From positions 1-56,098 of the forward strand of contig CAZCYD010000015.1 of the NCBI GenBank assembly GCA_964502735.1: 56,098 bases of DNA, given 5' to 3'. Numbering within the stretch: the stretch's first letter is position 1; every line of letters begins with the position of its first letter. Source of the stretch: JACKAN01 sp964502735. Its GTDB lineage: Bacteria; Bdellovibrionota; Bdellovibrionia; Bdellovibrionales; UBA1609. The translations under genes were made by a program, and so were the position numbers. The notes below the pieces were generated by a model, which was not told the DNA's origin, made no database searches, and was given only the letters and a program-made list of their open reading frames with translations. This document shows positions 26,923 through 34,895 of the stretch, piece after piece.

Positions 26923-27447
26923 ATGAAAATTTTAAATTATTTTAATCAGGAACAAATCATTTCAAACCATGTTAGTTTCAAACCTATTACTGAAGAGGAA
27001 ATTCGCGAGGCGCTTATCAACTGGGGAAAAGGTCTTGTCTCTATTGCCAATGCCTATGCGGAGGAAAAGGACTACATGGCCATAGCTCGCAATGTGATTG
27101 AACGATGCTATGCCTACGATATTGGCCCCGTACTTTTCAAGCCCACACTCGCTTCAGAAGTGATGTTCCGCACTACATTTGAGGGTGCACTCTCCTACTT
27201 CGTCAGTGGAAACTCAAATTTTCCTGAAGATACTGGCTTTGCCCTAAAACCTTGGGTCCAAGCAGATTTCGAACTTGCTGGAATTGTCCACGGCTGCTCT
27301 CAAGGTGTAGCTATGGGCAACAAGCTCTTATTGGATAAATCAAAAAACATTACTGTTGCCAACTTCACGATGGGGTTTATTAGAGACGACAGGGGAAACC
27401 TTAAAATTAATCTCCATCACTCTTCGTTACCTTACGTGCGCAGCTGA
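26923..27447 (+). CDS. Iota-type carbonic anhydrase (COG4337 family)
   Basis: The 174-aa product matches the COG4337 family shown in diatoms and bacteria to be iota carbonic anhydrases, which hydrate CO2 in a SnoaL/CaMKII-association fold. Visible marks are PITEEEIREALINWGKGLVSI, IGPVLFKPTLASEVMFRTTFEGALSYF, DTGFALKPW and the C-terminal VANFTMGFIRDDRGNLKI followed by LHHSSLPY. The HHSSxPY end is the family signature and includes catalytic residues. Database entries of this family are often mislabelled phosphoribosyl-AMP cyclohydrolase. There is no signal peptide, so a cytoplasmic location is likely, unlike many bacterial relatives. GAGGA lies upstream of the ATG and an intrinsic terminator follows the gene. 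Confidence 0.8.
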   Translation: MKILNYFNQEQIISNHVSFKPITEEEIREALINWGKGLVSIANAYAEEKDYMAIARNVIERCYAYDIGPVLFKPTLASEVMFRTTFEGALSYFVSGNSNFPEDTGFALKPWVQADFELAGIVHGCSQGVAMGNKLLLDKSKNITVANFTMGFIRDDRGNLKINLHHSSLPYVRS

Positions 27448-27512
27448 GGTGAGTTCCCTTAACTGAATTTACCCATGAAGGAAAGGAATTGAATAACCAG
27501 AAAACGATTTCT

Positions 27513-27541
27513 AAAAGGATCACCGGAGTGATCCTTTTTTT
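27513..27541 (+). terminator. Intrinsic terminator after the carbonic anhydrase gene
   Basis: AAAGGATCAC pairs perfectly with GTGATCCTTT around CGGA, followed by a T run. It lies about 65 bp past the stop codon. The remaining bases up to the PilZ gene (27542-27794) contain no ORF that I can support. Confidence 0.9.
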
Positions 27542-27794
27542 GAGAAAATTTGTCGAAGACTTTCCAACAAACTTCCTGGTAAGAAAAGAATATAAAAAAT
27601 TTATAGGAAGTAAATCCATATCAATTTGATACGTTCTGTTTCTTTTTTTGAGTTTAATTTGTACAATAATGACGGGATTTGCGCTGAGTTTTTTTTAAAA
27701 ATGCATGTAATCTGCTCACGTGTCCTTAACATTTTTCTTAGGCTTCCGATATACATACTGGACTGAGACATATTTGTACGAATTAGGAGATTTT

Positions 27795-28166
27795 ATGGAT
27801 CAAAATAAAAACCAAACACCTGCTATGCGACTACCACTAGAAATGGACGTAGAGTTCAGGAGATCCTATGCTCGACAGCCCGAACTCGGTAAGCTTCGGA
27901 ACATAAGTATAAGCGGAGCTTTTTTAGAGACCGAAGACAAAGATTTTGTTCCACATGATAAAATTGTTCTGACTATTAACGTAAGTGGACGCATAAGGCA
28001 GCTTTCAGCTTATGTTATATGGAAAGGTGAAAACGGCTGTGGAATTTCATTCGAGCCAGTAAATAATCGAGATGTTCAGATAGTCGATGATCTTATGTAT
28101 TTTGTTGAAAGTAAACGCCAATCAAGAAGGCACGTCTTATCTGATATATTTAACAAGGTTTCCTAA
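27795..28166 (+). CDS. PilZ-domain protein (probable c-di-GMP binding)
   Basis: The start with TTAGGAG upstream gives 123 aa (MDQNKNQTPAM). One PilZ barrel fills residues about 12-110: FRRSYARQPELGKLRNISISGAFLETE carries RSYAR (RxxxR-like) and NISISG (D/NxSxxG), then LSAYVIWKGENGCGISFEP. The first arginine motif is closer to the second than in canonical domains, so nucleotide binding needs testing. The stand-alone domain would act as a c-di-GMP-responsive adaptor. It is flanked by two terminators and is monocistronic. Confidence 0.8.
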   Translation: MDQNKNQTPAMRLPLEMDVEFRRSYARQPELGKLRNISISGAFLETEDKDFVPHDKIVLTINVSGRIRQLSAYVIWKGENGCGISFEPVNNRDVQIVDDLMYFVESKRQSRRHVLSDIFNKVS

Positions 28167-28199
28167 CCTCGTTGTAAAATCCGAAACGGCTATACTAGA

Positions 28200-28232
28200 C
28201 CCCAATAGTTTTTAAAAATTGGGGCTTTATTA
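28200..28232 (+). terminator. Intrinsic terminator after the PilZ gene
   Basis: CCCCAAT and ATTGGGG form a 7-bp stem around an A/T-rich loop, followed by CTTTATTAT on the plus strand. It lies 33 bp past the PilZ stop and just beyond the convergent LysM lipoprotein gene, which it may also insulate. Confidence 0.7.
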
Positions 28233-28235
28233 TCC

Positions 28236-29872
28236 TCACTCAATTTGAGTGTGCGTTTGGGTATTTGCAAAGTCTACAAGAGCCTGTCTCTGCTTTTTCT
28301 TTTTTATCATAATGATCGCCAGGGCAAGACCAATTAACGCTATTGCAATGGCCCCTAACATCATAGTTTCATCTGGGTCCGAGCTTACAGAGGCCTTATT
28401 GTTGGCTTGAGCCTGAGCCTTTGGCGGAGGAGGAGGTGGCGGCGGCGGCGGTGGTGCCTCTATGCTTCCGCTAGCACCCATATCTGGCGGTGGTGGAGGA
28501 GGAAGATCTCCCATATCAGGCTCATCAGAGAAATCATTTGCCGCCATATTATTCGCTGGTGGCGGTGGTGGTGGTGGTGGCGGAAAGTCCCCCATGTCGG
28601 GCTCATCAGAAAAATCATTTGCCGCCATATTCGCTGGCGGAGGTGGTGCCTGAAATCTTTGCGTCGGGGGCTCATTATTAGAAGCCATGGCAGAAACTGA
28701 AGTCCCAGCCCAATACCGCAACTGAAGCCCCTCAGGAATAATTGTTTTTGAGTCAACATTCATGTTTGTTGCCCAAACTTCCTTCCAACTGTGTTCATCT
28801 CCCAGTAGTTTTCTTGAGACTTCGCGAATATTATCACCAGATTGTGAAACATAAACTTCTGGTTGCAAACCCATGTCCTCGTAGAATGTTATCAACTGGC
28901 TCCTGTCCCCCGGGCGTCTCGGTGAATTGTAGTAAACTTTATCCCCCGTTTTTACACCACGAGTCCTTAAAGTCGTATTGACGTTGTAAAGCTCCTCTAC
29001 TTTTTGAGTGTTTCCGTATATCTTTCGACTAATGTCTTCAATTGTTTCTCCGGGTCGCGCCAAATAGACTGTATTTACCAGTACCCCTGCCTTTGTATAG
29101 GGGGTGTCTACGATTTTTTTAACTTCTATCCAACTTTTGGTAGATCCAACTTCGGCAAATCCATTTTCAGCTCCCATGCCTTCATTGCCAAACCCTGTAT
29201 CTCCCATTCCATCCATATTGGTTGTCGGTTCGTCAAAGCCGGCACCACTTTGAGCAAAAGCATCTGATTCTCCACCATTATCTAGGGCCGGTTCTGCAGA
29301 AGCATCTCCTACGTCTCCCCCAAAGTCGTCCACACCACCCGCGACAGCACCCTCACCGGCAGCACCACCTTCACCGGCAGCACCACCCTCGTCAGCAAAC
29401 TCACCACCCTCGTCGGCAAACTCACCGCCCTCGTCAGCAAACTCACCGCCCTCGTCAGCAAACTCACCGCCCTCGTCAGCAAACTCACCGCNNNNNNNNN
29501 NNNNNNNNNNNNNNNNNNNNNNNNNNNNNNNNNNNNNNNNNNNNNNNNNNNNNNNNNNNNNNNNNNNNNNNNNNNNNNNNNNNNNNNNNNNGCAAACTCA
29601 CCGCCCTCGTCAGCAAACTCACCGCCCTCGTCAGCAAACTCACCGCCCTCGTCAGCAAACTCACCACCCTCGTCAGCGAACTCACCACCCTCGTCGGCAA
29701 ACTCACCAAACTCATCGCCACCCTCGTCAGCGAAGTCGCCAGATTCACTCGCCTCAGCTGAGGCTTCCGCCTCTAAAGAGCTGGTATCTTCATCTGTCTT
29801 TTTAGATGTACAAGCAGATGTAGTTAAAATAAAACTTGCGGCTACCAATAAAAATAGAAGTTTTTTAGTCAT
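28236..29872 (-). CDS. LysM lipoprotein with heptapeptide repeats, proline-rich spacer and C-terminal membrane helix (interrupted by an assembly gap)
   Basis: Two open frames either side of a 100-N gap belong to one gene. The N terminus is a lipoprotein signal (lipobox LTTSAC, Cys21). An acidic region built from EFADEGG repeats runs into the gap and continues beyond it, followed by GAAGEGAVAGGVDDFGG. Then come two LysM-like motifs (VYLARPGETIEDISRKIYGN; VYVSQSGDNIREVSRKLLGD), a proline-rich stretch with a repeated ANDFSDEPDMGD word, and a C-terminal helix (MMLGAIAIALIGLALAIIMI) followed by KKKKQRQ. The frames disagree only because the gap length is a placeholder. Lipid anchor, peptidoglycan-binding motifs and inner-membrane helix suggest a protein spanning the periplasm. 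Confidence 0.75.
29390..29722 (-). repeat. 21-bp coding tandem repeat (EFADEGG) spanning the gap
   Basis: The plus-strand unit TCACCGCCCTCGTCAGCAAAC is repeated with few substitutions on both sides of the N run: about five units to the left and about six to the right, with the outermost ones more diverged. It encodes the acidic heptapeptide EFADEGG. The array very probably caused the assembly break, and its copy number is unknown. Confidence 0.9.
29492..29591. other. Assembly gap of unknown size (100 N)
   Basis: Exactly 100 N lie inside the repeat array. The left flank ends 7 bases into a unit and the right flank begins with the last 6 bases of one. If the array is regular, the missing length is therefore 8 plus a multiple of 21, which also restores the reading frame; 100 does not. 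Confidence 0.95.
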
Positions 29873-29994
29873 ATGCTGTTGTCCTAAAATTGAGTAAATT
29901 CTTTGACTATTAAAGCATATAAAAAACTGAATATAAACAGTTATTTAGGCACGAAGTCTAGACAACCCTTCTGAGGGCTAGTACTTTCTAGACC

Positions 29995-30462
29995 TTAGTC
30001 TTTAGTTTTATCGGTTACAAACTCAAACTTATGGCCAGGCTTTATGTTATTGCGTAGAAACCAGCCTTGTTTCATTTCCAGTGCGTATCGAGCCGGACGC
30101 AAAGACTTAGATTTGTCCACATCGATTTGCATCATGGATTTGGATGCACTCATATTTTCCACATTGATAAGTTCACGATTCCTATCAAAAAAAGCAATGC
30201 TGAGGGGTATAAAAGTATTTTTCATCCAAAAGGTCAGAGGTTTCTCATATTCATAAACAAATAACATTCCTTCATTTTCACCTAAGCTTTTTCGGAACAT
30301 TAACCCTCGCATTTGTTGAGTCTCTGACTCTGCAACTTCAACATCTAAGGGAATTTTATTTAACAGAATTTTTGTTTTTTTAAACTCAACTGTCTGGACC
30401 CCTCCCTCTTGTGCATAACTCCCCCATGGTCCCAGAAAAATTAGCAACCATAAAATATTCAT
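29995..30462 (-). CDS. DUF192 exported protein
   Basis: The 155-aa protein has a signal peptide (residues 1-18, cleavage near SYA-QE) and one DUF192 domain: VEVAESETQQMRGLMFRKSLGENEGMLFVY-type sequence, then FWMKNTFIPLSIAFFDRN and ALEMKQGWFLRNNIKPG. The family is widespread and of unknown function; its domain sits in the periplasm here. It overlaps the ppx stop by 4 bp, so it is the last gene of the gatCAB-ppx operon. The link to tRNA amidation or phosphate metabolism is unclear. Confidence 0.85.
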   Translation of the reverse strand: MNILWLLIFLGPWGSYAQEGGVQTVEFKKTKILLNKIPLDVEVAESETQQMRGLMFRKSLGENEGMLFVYEYEKPLTFWMKNTFIPLSIAFFDRNRELINVENMSASKSMMQIDVDKSKSLRPARYALEMKQGWFLRNNIKPGHKFEFVTDKTKD

Positions 30463-31370
30463 AGAGCTTCCACCATAGAAGCTGCCAAGCCGTACCTAAC
30501 CCCTTGAGTAGAGACCATCATCTCAGTTAAGTTAAAAAACTTTACTGTTTGCCTCAGTATACAAAGTCCGGCAACAATAACATCTTCGCGTCCAGAATCC
30601 ATACCCGTCAGCTCCAATCTCTGTTTTAAATTTAAATCCCCAACCTTCTCAATCCACTCATCCAACATCATTAATGTAATCTTAAACCCATTAACTCTGT
30701 CTGCATCAAACTGAGTCTTCATCACTAAACTTGCTAGGGTCGTTGGAGTTCCTGCAACAGCAATTAAGCTCCTAACCTTCTTAGGTAGCTCCCCTTGATT
30801 TTCAATTAGAATATTTTCTATGTATTTCTCCATTTCAAGTATTTGCTTTTTTGGGGTTGGAAAAGATTTAATAAACATTTCAGTCAATCTCACACTCCCA
30901 ATGTTTAAACTCTGCCCCTTAATCACTTTGTTCTGCAGCCCGATAATTTCAGTTGACCCACCTCCAACATCAATAACACAAGCTCCATCTACATGCTCCT
31001 CTTTAGAAAGAGTTCCCTTAAATGTAAGTTCGGCCTCTCTCGATCCCGTGATAATTTCAACTGGTATATCGTATTTTTCTGCTAGCTTAAAAAAGTCATG
31101 ACTATTTTTCGCATCTCTCGCTGCACTCGTCGCAACTCCCAAAATTTTATCTACATCATTTCCTCTGATAATCTTTTGAAAGTCTGAAAAACACTCCTCT
31201 GCCCTTAACAGTGCCTCTTGGCTGATGACTCCCGTCTTATTTACCCCCTCAGCGAGGCGAGTCACCTTACAGCCATCGTAAATCACACGCATTGATTTTC
31301 GAGTTTCATTAAATTCGACTATTAAAAGTAAAAAAGTGTTAGACCCAAGATCTAAAGCTGCAACTTTCAT
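30459..31370 (-). CDS. Ppx/GppA-family exopolyphosphatase / pppGpp phosphatase
   Basis: The 303-aa protein has the actin-fold phosphate motifs ALDLGSNTFLLLI (residues 5-17), ATSAARDAKNS, CVIDVGGGSTEI (about 137-148) and AVAGTPTTLASL. It would hydrolyse polyphosphate or pppGpp. It is the short form, lacking the C-terminal HD-like domain of E. coli Ppx. It overlaps gatB upstream and the DUF192 gene downstream by 4 bp each, so all are translationally coupled. Which substrate is preferred cannot be read from the sequence. Confidence 0.87.
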   Translation of the reverse strand: MKVAALDLGSNTFLLLIVEFNETRKSMRVIYDGCKVTRLAEGVNKTGVISQEALLRAEECFSDFQKIIRGNDVDKILGVATSAARDAKNSHDFFKLAEKYDIPVEIITGSREAELTFKGTLSKEEHVDGACVIDVGGGSTEIIGLQNKVIKGQSLNIGSVRLTEMFIKSFPTPKKQILEMEKYIENILIENQGELPKKVRSLIAVAGTPTTLASLVMKTQFDADRVNGFKITLMMLDEWIEKVGDLNLKQRLELTGMDSGREDVIVAGLCILRQTVKFFNLTEMMVSTQGVRYGLAASMVEAL

Positions 31371-32794
31371 TTTAACTGCTCTCTTAGGAGTTTCTCAACC
31401 ACCCCCGGGTTAGCCTGGCCTTTTGAGAGCTTCATAACTTGACCCATGAGATAACTTATAACTTTCTCTTTTCCTGATCGGAACTCTTCAACTTGATTGG
31501 GGTGGTTTTCTATAGTTATTTTTACCCATTTTTCTATATCAGATTGGTCTGAGTTCTGTTTCCAACCCTGTTCCTCTAATATTTGACGTGCTGATTTTTT
31601 TTCCATCCACATGTGATGAAAAACTCTTTTTGCCAATTTTCCAGAAAGATGCCCCTCTTGAATGAGTCCAATTAGCTCCGCTAAGCCTTCAGGCTTTATT
31701 GGAGAGTTTAAAATATTTAGCTTACTCTCATTAAGAGACCTAAAAACATCCGAAAGCACCCAGTTTGCAGCTAGTCTTGGCTGATTACAGCTGGCTACTA
31801 CCTTTTCAAAAAAATCAGCAGTCGCTATGTCATCCGCGAGTAAGTCAGCTTCACTATCAGTCAAATTATAACTATTTATAAATCTATTTATTTTATCTTC
31901 CGGCATTTCTGGCAAGGTCTGACGAATTCTGCTTACGTAGTCATGATTTAATACAAGCGGCCGCAAATCTGGATCCGGAAAATATCTATAATCTTCGGCC
32001 TCTTCCTTTAATCTCATCGTCATGGTTCTGTTTTTTGTTGAGTCATAGAGCCTTGTCTCTTGTACGATATGACCTCCAGATTCAATAAGATCTATCTGCC
32101 TATGAATCTCATATTCCAACGCCTTCTCTATAAATCGAAAGGAGTTAATGTTTTTTAACTCCACTCGAACACCAAAGTCTACTTGTCCACGCTTTCTCAC
32201 ACTGACATTACAATCACACCTTAATGACCCTTCTTCCATATTTCCATCACAAACTCCCACATACTGGAGCCTTTGGCGAATGTTTCTTGCATACTCTGCC
32301 GCCTCTGATGGCGACCGCATATCTGGAGCTGATACAATTTCTAGGAGAGCAACGCCTGCCCGATTATAATTGATTAAGGTTTGCCCCTCCTGATGCAAGC
32401 TTTTCCCCGCGTCCTCTTCTAGATGAGCACGCTCGATGCCAATGTTCACTCGTTTGTTGTCAACTTGAATCTGCACCTCGCCCTTACCACAAATAGGATG
32501 TTGATACTGAGAAATCTGATAACCCTTTGACAAATCGGGGTAAAAATAATTTTTTCTTTCAAACACCGAAACATGATTTATCTTACAATTAAGAGCTAAA
32601 CCGGCTTTGACTGCTAAATCCACGACTTTTCCATTTAAAACCGGCAAAGTGCCTGGAAGACCTAAACTAACTGGGGAGATATGGTCATTATCACCAAAGG
32701 AGTAAACAGCCGCATCCGAAGAAAATATCTTACTCTGTGTACTTAACTGTGCATGTATTTCTAGACCAATAACCGCTTCCCATTCCCTATACAT
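31367..32794 (-). CDS. gatB: Aspartyl/glutamyl-tRNA amidotransferase subunit B
   Basis: GatB binds tRNA and activates the side chain during conversion of Glu-tRNA-Gln or Asp-tRNA-Asn. The start MYREWEAVIGLEIHAQL has GGGAG 7 nt upstream, inside the end of gatA, giving 475 aa; the frame is open 24 codons further but those residues do not align. Signatures: GLEIHAQLSTQSKIFS, DLSKGYQISQYQHPIC, IGIERAHLEEDAGKS, YNRAGVALLEIVS, and a C-terminal YqeY-like tail (KLSKGQANPGVVEKLL). It overlaps both neighbours in the gatC-gatA-gatB-ppx series. Confidence 0.95.
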   Translation of the reverse strand: MYREWEAVIGLEIHAQLSTQSKIFSSDAAVYSFGDNDHISPVSLGLPGTLPVLNGKVVDLAVKAGLALNCKINHVSVFERKNYFYPDLSKGYQISQYQHPICGKGEVQIQVDNKRVNIGIERAHLEEDAGKSLHQEGQTLINYNRAGVALLEIVSAPDMRSPSEAAEYARNIRQRLQYVGVCDGNMEEGSLRCDCNVSVRKRGQVDFGVRVELKNINSFRFIEKALEYEIHRQIDLIESGGHIVQETRLYDSTKNRTMTMRLKEEAEDYRYFPDPDLRPLVLNHDYVSRIRQTLPEMPEDKINRFINSYNLTDSEADLLADDIATADFFEKVVASCNQPRLAANWVLSDVFRSLNESKLNILNSPIKPEGLAELIGLIQEGHLSGKLAKRVFHHMWMEKKSARQILEEQGWKQNSDQSDIEKWVKITIENHPNQVEEFRSGKEKVISYLMGQVMKLSKGQANPGVVEKLLREQLK

Positions 32795-34232
32795 TTGCGA
32801 TCTCCCTGTAAAGACCATAATGATCTTCCAAAATCTGTGCTGCATATAAAATTGACTCTTCATCAAAAAAATTGGCTATCAATTGAATACCTACTGGAAG
32901 GCCCTGGCTGTCAAACCCAACTGGGGCACTCGCAGCGGGAAGTCCCGCCAAGTTTACACAGGTTGTGAACTTATCGTTGCTGTACATAGCCAATGGGTCT
33001 TGAGTTTTCTCTCCAATCTTAAATGCAGTCCCCGTAGTCACTGGCGAAACAATAAGGTCTACTTTTTGAAAAGTCTCTTTAAATGAATTTTGTATTTTTC
33101 TACGCACTTTTGCTGCCTGTAAAAAATAAGCATCAAAATAGCCACTCGAGAGCGCATAGGTCCCAATGGCTATTCTTCTTTTAACTTCCTTTCCGAAACC
33201 CTCTGTTCGTGTTCGAGTATAAAATTCCTCAATACTTGATGGTGGATTCAAACCAAAATCGGCTCGATAACCATATCTGACTCCATCATAGCGAGACAAA
33301 TTACTTGAGGCCTCACTCATTGCTAACAAGTAATAACATTCGACAGCGACATCTAAATGGTCCACCTCCACCTCTTCGACATCACAGCCCTTGGCTCTCA
33401 AAACCTCTATTGCCTGATTAACTCTTGCCAACACATCAACATCAATTTGAGTATTAAAAAAATTTTTTAATTTTCCAATTTTTAATTTTTTATTTAAATT
33501 CAAAGGCTTTATAAGTTCAGTCCTAACTGTTGTTTCGTCTCTTTTATCTGGGCCAGAAACACTGTTCAAAACTCTCCTCGCATCTTCTACTCGATTTACA
33601 ATAGGGCCGGCCTGATCAAAACTAGAAGCAAAGGCGATAATACCATAGCGACTAATACGCCCGTACGTGGGCTTTATTCCAAATACTCCACAGAAATTTG
33701 CTGGCTGGCGAATAGACCCCCCTGTATCCGTACCCATAGCTATGGGGGCCAATCTTGCAGCCACCGCCACGGCGGACCCACCCGAAGACCCTCCCGCAAC
33801 CCTATCCAAACTCCAAGGGTTCTTTGTTGAACCAAAATAACTAGTTTCATTACTTGAACCCATAGCAAACTCATCTTGGTTACACTTACCAATAACTATC
33901 GCACCTGCGGCCTCAAGTTTTTGAACCACGGTTGCACTAAATGGAGGAACAAAGTTCGCCAGCATTTTTGAGCCCGCTGTTGTCCTAATTTTTTGCGTAC
34001 AGAATATATCCTTCAATAAAATTGGGACTCCCGCTAAAGGTTTGTCACAGCCTCTTTTATCAATTTTTTCTGCTTCTTTCTTTGCAAATGGCGATAGAGT
34101 CAAAACTGCATTAAGTTTTGGATTTAATTCTTCGCAACGATCCATAAAATAACCAACAACTTCACATGCAGAAAGATCTTTCCCTCTAACTTTCTCCGCA
34201 ATTTCGACTGCTGATAGCTGTTTTAAATCCAC
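32787..34232 (-). CDS. gatA: Glutamyl-tRNA(Gln) amidotransferase subunit A
   Basis: GatA is the glutaminase that supplies ammonia. The start is placed at a GTG (34232) preceded by GAGGG, giving 481 aa beginning VDLKQLSAVEIAEKVRGK; the frame runs a further 29 codons upstream into gatC without family similarity. Amidase-signature residues are visible: the catalytic Lys in PILLKDIFCT, GGSSGGSAVAVAARLAP and GTDTGGSIRQPANFCGV, which give the Ser-cisSer-Lys triad, and RISRYGIIAFASSFDQAGP. It lies between gatC and gatB. Confidence 0.95.
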   Translation of the reverse strand: MDLKQLSAVEIAEKVRGKDLSACEVVGYFMDRCEELNPKLNAVLTLSPFAKKEAEKIDKRGCDKPLAGVPILLKDIFCTQKIRTTAGSKMLANFVPPFSATVVQKLEAAGAIVIGKCNQDEFAMGSSNETSYFGSTKNPWSLDRVAGGSSGGSAVAVAARLAPIAMGTDTGGSIRQPANFCGVFGIKPTYGRISRYGIIAFASSFDQAGPIVNRVEDARRVLNSVSGPDKRDETTVRTELIKPLNLNKKLKIGKLKNFFNTQIDVDVLARVNQAIEVLRAKGCDVEEVEVDHLDVAVECYYLLAMSEASSNLSRYDGVRYGYRADFGLNPPSSIEEFYTRTRTEGFGKEVKRRIAIGTYALSSGYFDAYFLQAAKVRRKIQNSFKETFQKVDLIVSPVTTGTAFKIGEKTQDPLAMYSNDKFTTCVNLAGLPAASAPVGFDSQGLPVGIQLIANFFDEESILYAAQILEDHYGLYREIANV

Positions 34233-34260
34233 GACTATACCCTCACCTGTTTTTCTTGTC

Positions 34261-34533
34261 TCACGATAATATCCTTGGAACTTTGTAGAGACGACCCACT
34301 TTTTCTGGAGCAAGTTCAATTAACTCTTCAGTTGGAGTTTCTATTTCTATGACATCCTGTCTCCAATCCGTGCTATTTTCCACTGGGCTGATGAGAGGCA
34401 AAATCCCCTCTGTCGAAACCTGTTGGATCTTGTTAAAAGCATTCAGTATTTTTTCTAATTCCTCAGCCCAATTGGCAGATTCACCATCCTGGTAGTCAAT
34501 TCGAGCCAGTTTTCCAATTTTTCGCATATCCAT
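34261..34533 (-). CDS. gatC: Aspartyl/glutamyl-tRNA amidotransferase subunit C
   Basis: The 90-aa subunit stabilises GatA. The N-terminal helix (MRKIGKLARIDYQDGES) and the central WAEELEKILNAFNKIQQVSTEGI, followed by PLISPVENS, are typical of GatC, and the length is normal. It opens the gatCAB-ppx-DUF192 operon. The region upstream contains the third palindromic element and the divergent ligA promoter. Confidence 0.88.
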   Translation of the reverse strand: MDMRKIGKLARIDYQDGESANWAEELEKILNAFNKIQQVSTEGILPLISPVENSTDWRQDVIEIETPTEELIELAPEKVGRLYKVPRILS

Positions 34534-34616
34534 ATCTCACCATTTCTCCTTTTCCTTCCTCAAGAAGGGATTATACCCTTTCACAGAAAAATTATCGCAA
34601 TTTATTCCGCTAAGTT

Positions 34617-34752
34617 ATACCAATTCCAAAAAATAATCGTCTAAAACTTTGTGAATGCGCCTCATGCTCATACAGCCGCAGCCTTGAGGCTGCGGAACTG
34701 CGCGTGAGGCGCATTCACAAAGTTTTAGACGATTATTTTTTGGAATTGGTAT
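34617..34752 (-). repeat. Palindromic element, copy 3 (136 bp, inverted orientation)
   Basis: Perfect 48-bp arms (34617-34664 and 34705-34752) flank the same 40-nt asymmetric centre as copies 1 and 2, but in the opposite orientation. Within the arms it differs from copy 1 at several places (for example CTTTGTG and GCGCCTCA), and every change is matched on the other arm. It lies in the divergent gatC / ligA region, so here it cannot be a gene-end terminator for either neighbour. This weakens a pure terminator explanation. Confidence 0.9.
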
Positions 34753-34895
34753 TGGTTTTAATCGCACAATTGCCATAGTAAATCTCATTCTCGCATTAGT
34801 GAATCTTCGCTTCTTGAGTTTGGCTCGCTGCGACTGCTAAATTTTATCCGCTGATTGTCGGTTGTCTGTTGGCAAAAAATCAGTATCTTGAGTTC

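Noticed and set aside
28407..28759. Arg/Trp- and His-rich ORFs in other frames of the proline-rich segment
   Set aside because: They are shadows of the polyproline codons of the LysM lipoprotein.
29222..29761. His/Arg-rich plus-strand ORF across the gap
   Set aside because: Antisense of the EFADEGG repeat array; its length only reflects the repeat.
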